Source of the DNA: Lachnospiraceae bacterium
Lineage (GTDB): Bacteria > Bacillota > Clostridia > Lachnospirales > Lachnospiraceae
Assembly (NCBI GenBank): GCA_021153325.1
Contig: JAGKTQ010000006.1
Span: 1-64,000, forward strand
DNA length: 64,000 nt
Reading direction: 5' to 3'
Shown here: positions 53,738 to 61,910 of the stretch, piece after piece
Layout of the letters: each line of letters begins with the position of its first letter
Position numbering within the stretch: the first letter of the stretch is position 1
Made by a program: the position numbers and the translations under genes
The notes under the pieces: generated by a model
The model's database searches: none
Seen by the model: only the letters and a program-made list of their open reading frames with translations
Told to the model about the DNA's origin: nothing

Positions 53738-55072
53738 CTATTTTTCCTCTTTATTAATTCTTTTTGCAGAATACAGGAAATAAAATGCAATGATCAAAGC
53801 AACAAATATCACGCTTGGAATGATCGCTTCCGGTGAGCCTGAATACAATGCGATAAACAACATTACACAGCCTACAAATGCAAGTGGGTAAGTAACTTTA
53901 CGAAGTGGCATATGCCAGCAAAGGTTTTCCCATTCCTGCGGGAATTTCTTTTTATACAATAAGCTGCTCGTAAGACAAATTGTCATATTCAGTGCACCTG
54001 CAACACTTCCTAAAGTACAAACAGTCAAATAGAAGCTATCCAGCGCACTCATACTGCCTAAAATAACAATGACTACTGCAATAAATGCAGAGAATAAAAT
54101 ACCAAACCATGGATTTCCTTTTTTATCTTCTTTTGTAAAAACTGCTGGGAGTGCTTTTTCTTTTGCCATACCTCTAAGTAATCTGGAAGCACAGAAGATT
54201 TCTCCGATCAGACAAGTCACAGCTGCGATCCATGCTCCAAGGTTAATGATAAGACCAGCCCATTTTCCAAATACCATAGATGCGGCAAAAGTAAATGGAG
54301 ATTCCATAGCGCCATACTCTGTATAATTTACCATACCTACCAGTACCACAATTGCAAAAGTATAAATGAATAAAAAGGTAATAAATGCCCAGAACATTGC
54401 CTTCGGGAAGCTCTTAATATCTTTTACTTCATCCCCAGCTGTAAGCAGAGAAAGAGGACCCATGTAAGCATAAATTCCCATTCCCATTGCTGCCCAGATT
54501 CCTTTCATACCAAAAGGTGCAAATGGTGCATAATTTGCCGGATCTATTTTTCCAGTTACAACACCTGCAATGATAAATACGACCATAATTCCTACTAATA
54601 CAACTACAAGTCCCAGCTGCACTAATCCTGTGATCTCACCACCAAGCAGTGCGATCAAAGTGATCACAGCCAAAATAAGCAATGTCCATATCGTAGCAGA
54701 TACTGCTTCATTATTTCCAATCATAAAAAAGGAATTTGTAATACTTCCTGCTGCAATCGCAACAGAACCTAAAAATATAATATTCATACTGACATAACAC
54801 AAACCTGTCAACGTACCTACTGCCGGGCTGATAACCCTCTTACTCCAATGATAGATAGAGCCTGCCTCCGGCATTCCTACTGCCAATTCACAAACAGCCA
54901 TACAGATCAACATGATAAGTATGCCACTGATCAGATAAGCTAAGGAAGCTGCAGGACCAGCAGCCTGTGCTGCCTGTGCTACTAACAAAAATATACCATC
55001 ACCAACTACTGCACCAACACCTAATGCCCAGATGTGCCAAAAACCTAGTTTTTTTGTCGATTTTTCGTTCAT
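53738..55072 (-). CDS. APC family amino acid permease
   Basis: 444 residues with 12 predicted helices of the amino acid-polyamine-organocation family. The first helix region GFWHIWALGVGAVVGDGIFLL (in part) is the usual substrate-binding turn G-A-x-G-x-G-I. LTGLCYVSMNIIFLGS and the GEIFCASRLLRGMAKEKALP signature (in part) follow. It starts 14 bp after pxpA and so belongs to the pxp unit. A 5-oxoproline, glutamate or related uptake role is inferred from position only. Confidence 0.88.
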   Translation of the reverse strand: MNEKSTKKLGFWHIWALGVGAVVGDGIFLLVAQAAQAAGPAASLAYLISGILIMLICMAVCELAVGMPEAGSIYHWSKRVISPAVGTLTGLCYVSMNIIFLGSVAIAAGSITNSFFMIGNNEAVSATIWTLLILAVITLIALLGGEITGLVQLGLVVVLVGIMVVFIIAGVVTGKIDPANYAPFAPFGMKGIWAAMGMGIYAYMGPLSLLTAGDEVKDIKSFPKAMFWAFITFLFIYTFAIVVLVGMVNYTEYGAMESPFTFAASMVFGKWAGLIINLGAWIAAVTCLIGEIFCASRLLRGMAKEKALPAVFTKEDKKGNPWFGILFSAFIAVVIVILGSMSALDSFYLTVCTLGSVAGALNMTICLTSSLLYKKKFPQEWENLCWHMPLRKVTYPLAFVGCVMLFIALYSGSPEAIIPSVIFVALIIAFYFLYSAKRINKEEK

Positions 55073-55086
55073 AATCTTTCCTCCTC

Positions 55087-55842
55087 CTAAAATGTAACAA
55101 TTTCAATGCCAGCCTCGGTCAGTCCCTTTCTAAGCGCCTGCATGATCTCCAAACTGTTTGGGACATCACTATGCAAACACAGAACATCCGGATGAATCGG
55201 AAATTCTTTTCCGTCCATACTTCTATACTTGTTTTCTACGACCATACGAATGGACTGCTCTACAATTTTCTCCGGTTTCATCACCTCTTTCTCTCTTGTA
55301 ATAATCATGTTGCCATCTGTGTCATATTCTAAATCCGGATATCCGACAGCTGCCACTTTTAAGCCTTCTGCTTCACACATGGAAGCAAGCAGACATTTTT
55401 CTTCTATGATGATCTTCATATCTGCTTTGTAATCTTTCACCGCCTGCATAAATACTTTTGCAAAGGATTCATTTTCTGATACAAGCGTGTCCATAACGCC
55501 ATGAGGGCAAATATGCGTTAACTCCATTCCTTCATGCCTTACAAAACTATCCAGTGCCCCCAACTGATACATTAAGTCACAATAAAGCTCCTCTTCACTG
55601 ACTGCCAACATTCTTCTTCCAAAACCCTGCAGATCATGAAATCCTGGATGTGCGCCAACGGATACTCCACATTGCTTTGCCATTTGAACCGAATGCCGCA
55701 TAACGACCGGATCGCCTCCATGAAATCCACACGCCAGATTTACAGACGATAAGTAAGGCATGATCTCATCATCATTTCCCAAGCGGTAACTTCCGAAGCC
55801 TTCTCCCATATCAGCATTTAGAATGATTTTCTTTTTCTCCAT
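55087..55842 (-). CDS. pxpA: 5-oxoprolinase subunit A, LamB/YcsF family
   Basis: TIM-barrel hydrolase subunit of the bacterial ATP-dependent 5-oxoprolinase PxpABC, which opens 5-oxoproline (pyroglutamate) to glutamate. Family marks: ILNADMGEGFGSYRLGND, SVNLACGFHGGDPVVMRHSV, GVSVGAHPGFHDLQGFGRRM (in parts). 251 residues from ATG 55842; the frame extends three codons further to a GTG without good spacing. It lies 27 bp after pxpC and 14 bp before the permease. All metal and substrate motifs are retained. Confidence 0.93.
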   Translation of the reverse strand: MEKKKIILNADMGEGFGSYRLGNDDEIMPYLSSVNLACGFHGGDPVVMRHSVQMAKQCGVSVGAHPGFHDLQGFGRRMLAVSEEELYCDLMYQLGALDSFVRHEGMELTHICPHGVMDTLVSENESFAKVFMQAVKDYKADMKIIIEEKCLLASMCEAEGLKVAAVGYPDLEYDTDGNMIITREKEVMKPEKIVEQSIRMVVENKYRSMDGKEFPIHPDVLCLHSDVPNSLEIMQALRKGLTEAGIEIVTF

Positions 55843-55869
55843 ATTCCACACACCTTTTCGCTTTATTTT

Positions 55870-56856
55870 TTACTCCAGACAAGTTTCTCCTTCAAAAATC
55901 GCCATCTGTTCTTTGCGTAATGCAATTGCTTCCCGCTGCGTACAATAACTGAACTTGATCTTATCTCTTCCTGGGAAAATCTGTCCCATCATCCACTGAT
56001 CCACATAGATGACTGACAGAGCACAGATCAGACCACCTGATGTTGGACATTCTGCTGGGAACAGGATCAAAGTATCACCACTGATATTGACCCCACCCGG
56101 TCCCGGATAGCCATGGTCGGTAATATTAGAAGGATGACCACCCGCATTCGCTCTCTCCGGATTCCAAATCGGTTTCGGACCTTTCAGCCGAAGACCGGAA
56201 CGATCACAAAACATTTGTGCCTTATATTCTGTACTAAATATTTCCTCCATGCCCTCTTCCGTAATAAAATCTGGTGCTGCATCCGGTCCCGGTATGGCTC
56301 GCATGACCCATGTATCACTAAATTCAGGAATGTATTCTTGTTTTACCTTTTTTCCAATATGTGCTTTATTTTTTTCCGTTATCGTACCAAGGCAGAGCAC
56401 ATCATCTTTTTTCAGGCTTCTTCCCTGATAGCCGCCAAAATTGCCATAAGTCGCGGTCGCTTTACTGCCCAGATATTCTTCTGCTTCCATGCCGCCTGCG
56501 ATCGCAAGATATTGGCGGAAGCCTTTGGTAGTCGGAGCAATGCGGCCTAATGCAAAAACATCTCCCGGATGCACTGCAATTGCCATGTATGGCTCAACCG
56601 GAGTATCATTTAAGGTACCTTCTATCGTGGCACCACCATAGGCAATGATGGAGTCTTCTTCAAATTCTATTGCAAAATTGCCTCCTGCAATCTCCAATCC
56701 TGCTTCATTCAGTTCATTTCCAACTACTTTATTTACCAAACGTCCGGTATAGTGGTCCATAAAACCCGAATGTGCAATTCCGATATCCATATATCCGGCT
56801 CTTCCGTTTAAATCTTCCACTAAACTTTGTATTCCAGCTGATAATATCTTTGCCAT
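55870..56856 (-). CDS. pxpC: biotin-dependent carboxyltransferase-like subunit C
   Basis: 328 residues of the AHS2/KipA family, equal to the CT-A/B half of urea carboxylase. N-terminal AGIQSLVEDLNGRAGYMDIGI and SGFMDHYTGRLVNKVVGN; FRQYLAIAGG and GKKVKQEYIPEF (in parts) further on. NPERANAGGHPSNITDHGYPGPGGVNISGD (quoted in parts) fits the active-site region. It is the second subunit of PxpABC; with PxpB it forms the carboxyltransferase-like core. It follows pxpB by 14 bp. Confidence 0.92.
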   Translation of the reverse strand: MAKILSAGIQSLVEDLNGRAGYMDIGIAHSGFMDHYTGRLVNKVVGNELNEAGLEIAGGNFAIEFEEDSIIAYGGATIEGTLNDTPVEPYMAIAVHPGDVFALGRIAPTTKGFRQYLAIAGGMEAEEYLGSKATATYGNFGGYQGRSLKKDDVLCLGTITEKNKAHIGKKVKQEYIPEFSDTWVMRAIPGPDAAPDFITEEGMEEIFSTEYKAQMFCDRSGLRLKGPKPIWNPERANAGGHPSNITDHGYPGPGGVNISGDTLILFPAECPTSGGLICALSVIYVDQWMMGQIFPGRDKIKFSYCTQREAIALRKEQMAIFEGETCLE

Positions 56857-56870
56857 ATTCTCCCTCCCAT

Positions 56871-57863
56871 CTATACCTGTCTGACTGTCTTTCTTGCCAT
56901 TTCCTGCTTTTTCTGCAGCTGCTTCATTTCTTCTTCATGTTCCTCATAAAAGGCAAGCCATTCCTGCACGGAGAAAACACGCTTTGTAGTTTGATATTCC
57001 CATTCGCCTTTGGACACTTTTTCGTAAATGTCATCTATTTCCTGTTCACTCACTTCATAGAACTGAATGATGTCTGTAGGCTTAAAAAGTGCCGGACTTT
57101 TTTCAAACTGAGAATGCACTGCTTTTGCCTGAAATATCGGAACGGTTCTTCCGATTAACTGGCAGCCGCCACTGGATTCCACTCCAAATATTGTAGAACA
57201 GTAATCCGCCAGATCTACAGCTCCTTCCGGTGTCCATGTTCTCGCCGGATTATACTTTGGACAAGTGATCGCACTGGCAGGATTTAAAGGATAATAGTAT
57301 GGCAGTCCCGGGAAAAATCCGACCATGGATACTAACCACTCTGTTTCTAAAAATCTCTGCTTTAATTCCTCTACTGTAATCCCGTTATATTGTGCGATAT
57401 ATTCCAGATTGCTTCCATCCTTACAATAGAATGCATCTGGATTTACTTCCTTCACATACTTTTCAATGGCTTTCTTTATCAAAGAATGTTCAAAAGTCAA
57501 TGGCATATGAAGCACTCTCGTTTCAATGACCTGATCATACACATCTGGCAGTGCCATCTCTATCTGTGTGATTCTGTCTATTAGATCATCCACCTCAATT
57601 TTTAATGGATCGAACACATATAACAGACTTTCTCCTCCCGGTACGGTTTCCGTAAGTCCCGGAATTTTACTTTCTTTTATTTTGCCATTGATAACGATGA
57701 CGCGGAGGCTTCGCAATATGATGTCTTTTATCGTCTTATTGGCAGAAGCTTCATTGTTGCCGTAAACGACTTCTATAAAGCCATCACCCGCCTGCCGAAA
57801 TACGATTTCCGGGCATCCCTCTCTCAAGGGAATCCGTTTTAAAACTGGATCAAATTTACCCAT
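56871..57863 (-). CDS. pxpB: 5-oxoprolinase subunit B-like, long form
   Basis: 330 residues of the AHS1/KipI family, the CT-C/D part of urea carboxylase. The core is at about 70-290, with VSMVGFFPGLPYYYPL (the GFxPGF-like loop) and GAVDLADYCSTIFGVESSGGCQLIGRT (quoted in parts). An N-terminal extension (GDGFIEVVYGNN) and a C-terminal charged helix make it about 100 residues longer than typical KipI. The frame reaches 57920, but ATG 57863 has GGAGGG 8 nt upstream. A terminator-like hairpin ends just before that ribosome site. Confidence 0.85.
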   Translation of the reverse strand: MGKFDPVLKRIPLREGCPEIVFRQAGDGFIEVVYGNNEASANKTIKDIILRSLRVIVINGKIKESKIPGLTETVPGGESLLYVFDPLKIEVDDLIDRITQIEMALPDVYDQVIETRVLHMPLTFEHSLIKKAIEKYVKEVNPDAFYCKDGSNLEYIAQYNGITVEELKQRFLETEWLVSMVGFFPGLPYYYPLNPASAITCPKYNPARTWTPEGAVDLADYCSTIFGVESSGGCQLIGRTVPIFQAKAVHSQFEKSPALFKPTDIIQFYEVSEQEIDDIYEKVSKGEWEYQTTKRVFSVQEWLAFYEEHEEEMKQLQKKQEMARKTVRQV

Positions 57864-57876
57864 CCTGTACCCTCCT

Positions 57877-57922
57877 AAAAAAATAAATGGCAAGAATATC
57901 CCCTTTGACATCCTCGCCATTT
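57877..57922 (-). terminator. terminator-like hairpin directly before pxpB
   Basis: Arms at 57910-57922 and 57885-57897 (AAATGGC...GCCATTT core with G-U extension), a 12-nt loop, and a U-run (57877-57883) on the minus strand. The ribosome site of pxpB begins only about three bases after the U-run. It lies between the methionine gamma-lyase stop and pxpB, so pxp transcription must come through it. Confidence 0.85.
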
Positions 57923-57932
57923 AAAAACTTTT

Positions 57933-59111
57933 TTATTTTTTAATTAAATTTAGTGCCTGATCAATATCTGCGATTAGATCATCTGCATCTTCAATACCAA
58001 TAGACAAACGAACCTGTCCATCAAAAATACTAACGGCATGTCTCTGTTCCGGTGTCATATCAAAATGACTCATAGAAGGAGAATGCTGAATCAGTGAATC
58101 CACATTTCCAAGACTGGTTGCAAGACTGAATACTTTTACATTATTCATGACTGTTCTGACAGCATCAATACCGCCTTTGATATCTACGCTCATCATACCG
58201 CCAAAGCCTTTCATCTGCTTTTTGGCTACTTCATAACCCGGATTATCTGGAAGTCCCGGATAATATACTTTGTCTACCATTGGATGACTCTCTAAGAATT
58301 TTGCTACTTTCATAGCATTTTCACAATGCTTATCCATTCTCACCGCCAATGTTTTCAATCCATTCACAAGCTGCCATGCCCCAAATGGATCTAATACTGC
58401 ACCGAAGCACTGTAAGAATGGCATCCGGCATCTGTCAATGATCTCTTTACTACTTGCGATCACACCGGCTGTTACATTACCATGTCCGCTAATATATTTT
58501 GTAGCACTATGTACAACTACATCTGCACCAAGCTCAACTGCATTTTGCAAGTAAGGAGAAGCAAAAGTACTATCCACTACCAATTTAATCTTTTCATATT
58601 TTTTAAGCATAGTAGAAATTTCCTGAATATCGGAAATCTTCAAGGTCGGATTGGCAGGTGTTTCTACATATACTAATGTAGTGTTTGGTTTAATCGCTTT
58701 CTCAATTGCCTCCGTATCTGTTGTGTCAACAATGGAGTATTCCACTCCGAAGGACGGAAGTATTTTTGTAAATAATGCAAAAGTACATCCATAAATAACA
58801 TCTCCGAAAATAATATGGTCGCCCTGCTTAATCAAAGACATGACCGCTGTAGAAATCGCTCCCAGACCAGATGCTGTTCCAAGTGCATCTTCTGTTTTTT
58901 CCAGATAGGCTATTTTTTCTTCAAATTCTCTTACAGACGGATTTCCAAATCTGCTGTAAACAAATCCCTGATCAATATTCTGATTCAGACGAACTGCCTC
59001 ATCGAAATCAGGAAGGATAAATGTAGAAGTCTGATAAATTGGTGTAACGTGACTTCCGGTTGTTGGGTCCACATATCTTTTTGCATGTATTACATCTGTT
59101 GCTATACTCAT
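57933..59111 (-). CDS. megL: methionine gamma-lyase
   Basis: PLP enzyme that splits L-methionine into methanethiol, 2-oxobutyrate and ammonia. The PLP Lys is in VVHSATKYISGHGNVTAG. The YGCT motif in GDVIYGCTFALF carries the Cys equivalent to Cys116 of Pseudomonas putida enzyme, a mark of true methionine gamma-lyases rather than cystathionine lyases. YSRFGNPS and the C-terminal RLSIGIEDADDLIADIDQAL also fit. 392 residues. It is the first gene before the pxp hairpin and faces pucR across a 150-bp divergent gap. Confidence 0.88.
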   Translation of the reverse strand: MSIATDVIHAKRYVDPTTGSHVTPIYQTSTFILPDFDEAVRLNQNIDQGFVYSRFGNPSVREFEEKIAYLEKTEDALGTASGLGAISTAVMSLIKQGDHIIFGDVIYGCTFALFTKILPSFGVEYSIVDTTDTEAIEKAIKPNTTLVYVETPANPTLKISDIQEISTMLKKYEKIKLVVDSTFASPYLQNAVELGADVVVHSATKYISGHGNVTAGVIASSKEIIDRCRMPFLQCFGAVLDPFGAWQLVNGLKTLAVRMDKHCENAMKVAKFLESHPMVDKVYYPGLPDNPGYEVAKKQMKGFGGMMSVDIKGGIDAVRTVMNNVKVFSLATSLGNVDSLIQHSPSMSHFDMTPEQRHAVSIFDGQVRLSIGIEDADDLIADIDQALNLIKK

Positions 59112-59262
59112 AGGCTTTTCCTCTTTTCTTTCCTTTTATTAAGACAACGAAAAACTTCTTGTCTACTGCTTATTGATATGCTACTATGGTTTTATGTTTC
59201 AATTCAACTTACACATTGTATGAATTGTCATTTGTTTATACAACATTTTGTATGGAGGCTAT
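59112..59262. promoter_or_regulatory. divergent regulatory region megL/pucR
   Basis: 151-bp gap. On the plus strand -35 TTGTCT (59159-59164), a 17-bp spacer and -10 TACTAT (59182-59187) form a good promoter for pucR. An inverted repeat TTGTAT...ATACAA, about 28 bp long, lies near 59216-59243 and may be an operator. The minus-strand promoter for megL is less clear (TTGAAT or TTGAAA -35 candidates with poor -10). Confidence 0.5.
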
Positions 59263-60852
59263 ATGACAACTTTAAAAACCATCTTAGAATTACCCTATAT
59301 GAAAGACATCCAACCATTGTATCCAATATCTAATGCTTCCAAGATCACAGTGAAGAACATTGCCATTTTAGAAGCTCCTATCGAAAACTTCGTTCGAAAA
59401 GGAGAAATCGTAGTATCAACTGCTCTGTCTGTTCGTGACCACGAGGATACTCTTTTTCACTTTATACAAGAAATTCAGTCTGCTGGTGCTTCTGCTCTTA
59501 TCCTTGCATTCCCAGACAACTCCTATGAAATTCTGGAATCCATCAGCACCCACTTTCAGTCGTTGGATTTCCCTATCCTGTTAGCACCATGGTCTCTCCA
59601 TTTTGCCGACATTGTAGAAAATACTCTCCGTGAGATCTGGGCGCAAAGTGAAGAAAACCATGTGCATATGGAAGAATTGCAAAAACAGCTCTTAAACTGT
59701 TATCTTCAGGATGGAACTTATTCCGATGCGGCATGTATCATCTCTTCCTTTTTTCAGTGCGATACCATCATTGCTGATACGAACCTGACTGTCAAAGGCT
59801 CTAGTCAGCCTATCTTGCAGCAGGATTTTGCCAATCTCTTATTGAACAAGGAAAATGAGCTGACACGTATTGACATTGAAGCGTTTGATAAATCCTTCGG
59901 TTATATCATTCTATATTCTTTACCTGATACGATCGACTTACAGAGTCTTCAGGAAAATATATGTGAATACTGTAATAATGCCATTACCCTCTGGTTCACA
60001 CGGGAATGGTCTCTCACTTCTATCAAAATGAAGTCTCAGGAAGATTTTGTATGGAAAATTGCCCATCACGAGTATGACGATACGAATGAACTAATGTCCC
60101 GCGCCAAAGCTATGCATTTTCAAACCGATTGCCATTATGTCTGTATCGTAGGAAGCCCTGTTCTGGAAAAAGATCTGCGTGCAGGACACACGGAACTTTC
60201 TTTTCAGGCAAAAGCACAGCTTCAATCCTCTACCACGATTCTTCAGGAGCAGATCATTCATATGACGCATTCTATGGGATTATCCGTCATGACTACTTAC
60301 CAAAATCAATATTTGATCATTTATCTGCAAAGAGATACCGACGAAGACAATTACACCTTTGTGAAACACTATCTCGACAGCTTGGAATCGCATCTTCACA
60401 CCTCCCTGCCAAACCTTGCTTTCTTATGGGGATTTGACAGTCAGAAGAGTGGCTTTGATATGCTGCACAAAAGCTTTTCTAACGCAAAAGAAGCCTTAAA
60501 ACTCTGTAAGGAATTAAAACCATCGGATTATCGATGCTGCTATCAATTTTCTTTGATCAAAAAAATTGATTCTATTTTGTGCAGTAACAAGGAAATCATG
60601 AAAACGGTCCATTCCATCTTAAGACCGATCATCGAATACGACCGTGCAAAAAATTCTGATCTGCTGTTAACTTTGGAATACTATTGTGAAAATAATTACA
60701 ACGTAAGCGAAACTGCCAGAGCGCAACATCTGCACCGTCAATCCTTACTATACAGACTAGAAAAGATAGAGAACTTATGTAATCTCTCCTTAAAGAACCA
60801 TGAACACCTGTATCTTCTTGATACTTGCGTTCAGTTATACCGGAATTTCTAA
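59263..60852 (+). CDS. PucR family transcriptional regulator
   Basis: 529 residues. The N-terminal PucR domain (about 1-130) begins TLKTILELPYMKDIQPLYP and includes FVRKGEIVVSTALSV. The middle is a GGDEF-like degenerate region of this family, and the C-terminal HTH_30 reads LTLEYYCENNYNVSETARAQHLHRQSLLYRLEKIENL (in parts). PucR proteins commonly govern purine or amino-acid/amide catabolism. The ATG at 59263 follows GGAGG by 4-5 nt. It is divergent from megL and convergent with birA, so it is likely to control one or both. Confidence 0.88.
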   Translation: MTTLKTILELPYMKDIQPLYPISNASKITVKNIAILEAPIENFVRKGEIVVSTALSVRDHEDTLFHFIQEIQSAGASALILAFPDNSYEILESISTHFQSLDFPILLAPWSLHFADIVENTLREIWAQSEENHVHMEELQKQLLNCYLQDGTYSDAACIISSFFQCDTIIADTNLTVKGSSQPILQQDFANLLLNKENELTRIDIEAFDKSFGYIILYSLPDTIDLQSLQENICEYCNNAITLWFTREWSLTSIKMKSQEDFVWKIAHHEYDDTNELMSRAKAMHFQTDCHYVCIVGSPVLEKDLRAGHTELSFQAKAQLQSSTTILQEQIIHMTHSMGLSVMTTYQNQYLIIYLQRDTDEDNYTFVKHYLDSLESHLHTSLPNLAFLWGFDSQKSGFDMLHKSFSNAKEALKLCKELKPSDYRCCYQFSLIKKIDSILCSNKEIMKTVHSILRPIIEYDRAKNSDLLLTLEYYCENNYNVSETARAQHLHRQSLLYRLEKIENLCNLSLKNHEHLYLLDTCVQLYRNF

Positions 60853-60856
60853 AATA

Positions 60857-61663
60857 CTATATATAGCCTTCGATTCCTCGAAGGCTGATTTCTCCGGCAT
60901 AGACATGACATATGCCCTTATCTGGCGCTTGTGCGATCAAACTCCCATCTTTTTCTATTCCAAGAGTCCGCACTTTCCGCTTTTTGCTTCCATAGCATAA
61001 CAGAACTTCCTTATCCTTATGAATAAGAACCTGGTTGATTTCTGTTTCATATCCTAAAAGGCTATGCTCCCTAGCATAATCTTCATAAATAGATTCCAAC
61101 TGAAACAAAATAGCAGCCAATAACCGCTCTCTGTCAAAGGTGCGCTTTTCCTCAATATATAAGGAACTCGCTTTTACCTTTAACTCCTCAGGCATGGCTT
61201 GTTGATTTACATTCATTCCAAAGCCGATGACTGCCAAAGTGCAATCCTTCTGCTTTTGCGTTTCTGCTAAAATCCCACATACCTTTTTCCCATTGAGCAA
61301 TATATCATTTGGCCATTTAATGCTTACCCTGCCACTTACACAGGTTTGAAGCACCCGTACGATCGCGAGTGCCGCAGCAAGTGACATCCCTGTCATTTCT
61401 TTTTCACTCATGTCAGGGTATAGAAGAACAGAACTATAAATATTACTGTCTGCTTCGGATAGCCATGTTCTGCCATGACTCCCTTTCCCTTGCCTTTGGG
61501 CATCTGCTATGACAAGAGTTCCTTCCGGTTCTTTCCTTCTTCCACATTCCATTGCTGTTTCATTCGTAGAAGAAACCATATCATAGCAGTGCAGATTTCT
61601 GCCAAGCCATTTCGTACGCAGACTTTCCCTGATCGTACCTTCATGCAAACCTTGCTCTTCCAT
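60857..61663 (-). CDS. birA: biotin-[acetyl-CoA-carboxylase] ligase, no DNA-binding domain
   Basis: Attaches biotin to the lysine of carrier proteins. Catalytic marks are GKGSHGRTWLSEADSNIYSS (canonical GRGRxGR replaced by QRQGKGSHGR), SIKWPNDILLNGKKVCGIL (in parts) and a C-terminal SH3-like domain. 268 residues with no N-terminal helix-turn-helix, so a type I ligase rather than a BirA repressor. It starts 9 bp after the biotin carrier gene, and most likely serves that protein. Ends 4 bp from the convergent pucR. Confidence 0.92.
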   Translation of the reverse strand: MEEQGLHEGTIRESLRTKWLGRNLHCYDMVSSTNETAMECGRRKEPEGTLVIADAQRQGKGSHGRTWLSEADSNIYSSVLLYPDMSEKEMTGMSLAAALAIVRVLQTCVSGRVSIKWPNDILLNGKKVCGILAETQKQKDCTLAVIGFGMNVNQQAMPEELKVKASSLYIEEKRTFDRERLLAAILFQLESIYEDYAREHSLLGYETEINQVLIHKDKEVLLCYGSKKRKVRTLGIEKDGSLIAQAPDKGICHVYAGEISLRGIEGYI

Positions 61664-61672
61664 CCTTTTTTC

Positions 61673-61897
61673 CTACTCTTCACAAGTTAAAATGATCATC
61701 GGAGAATCCACTTCCAGCTCATCCCACTCTGCTACTAAGATTTCTTTTACAGTACCACTTTTTTCAGACACACAGCTAAACTCTGTTTTCATGCAGTTAA
61801 TAACTGCAAGCTCCTGTCCTTCTTCTACTTTCTGACCTTCCTCTACTACGACTCTTGCTACCAATCCTGGCATGGTTGCTTTTAATGTGTATTCCAT
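61673..61897 (-). CDS. small biotin carboxyl carrier protein
   Basis: 74 residues: a complete lipoyl/biotinyl domain without the usual long N-terminal region and Pro/Ala linker of AccB. The biotin Lys is Lys37 in VINCMKTEF; the Met before it is kept, but the usual AMKM/VMKM core reads CMKT. The two Gly turn regions (MPGLVARVVVEEGQKVEEGQ, in part; and SGTVKEILV) are intact. It starts 13 bp after the biotin carboxylase gene with AAGGAGG. It would carry carboxybiotin to a carboxyltransferase such as PxpB/PxpC. Confidence 0.9.
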   Translation of the reverse strand: MEYTLKATMPGLVARVVVEEGQKVEEGQELAVINCMKTEFSCVSEKSGTVKEILVAEWDELEVDSPMIILTCEE

Positions 61898-61910
61898 ATT
61901 TTTCTCCTCC

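Noticed and set aside
60867..60888. Hairpin AGCCTTCG/CGAAGGCT as pucR terminator
   Set aside because: It is inside the birA coding end and neither side has a U-run; it may be chance or a weak convergent terminator.
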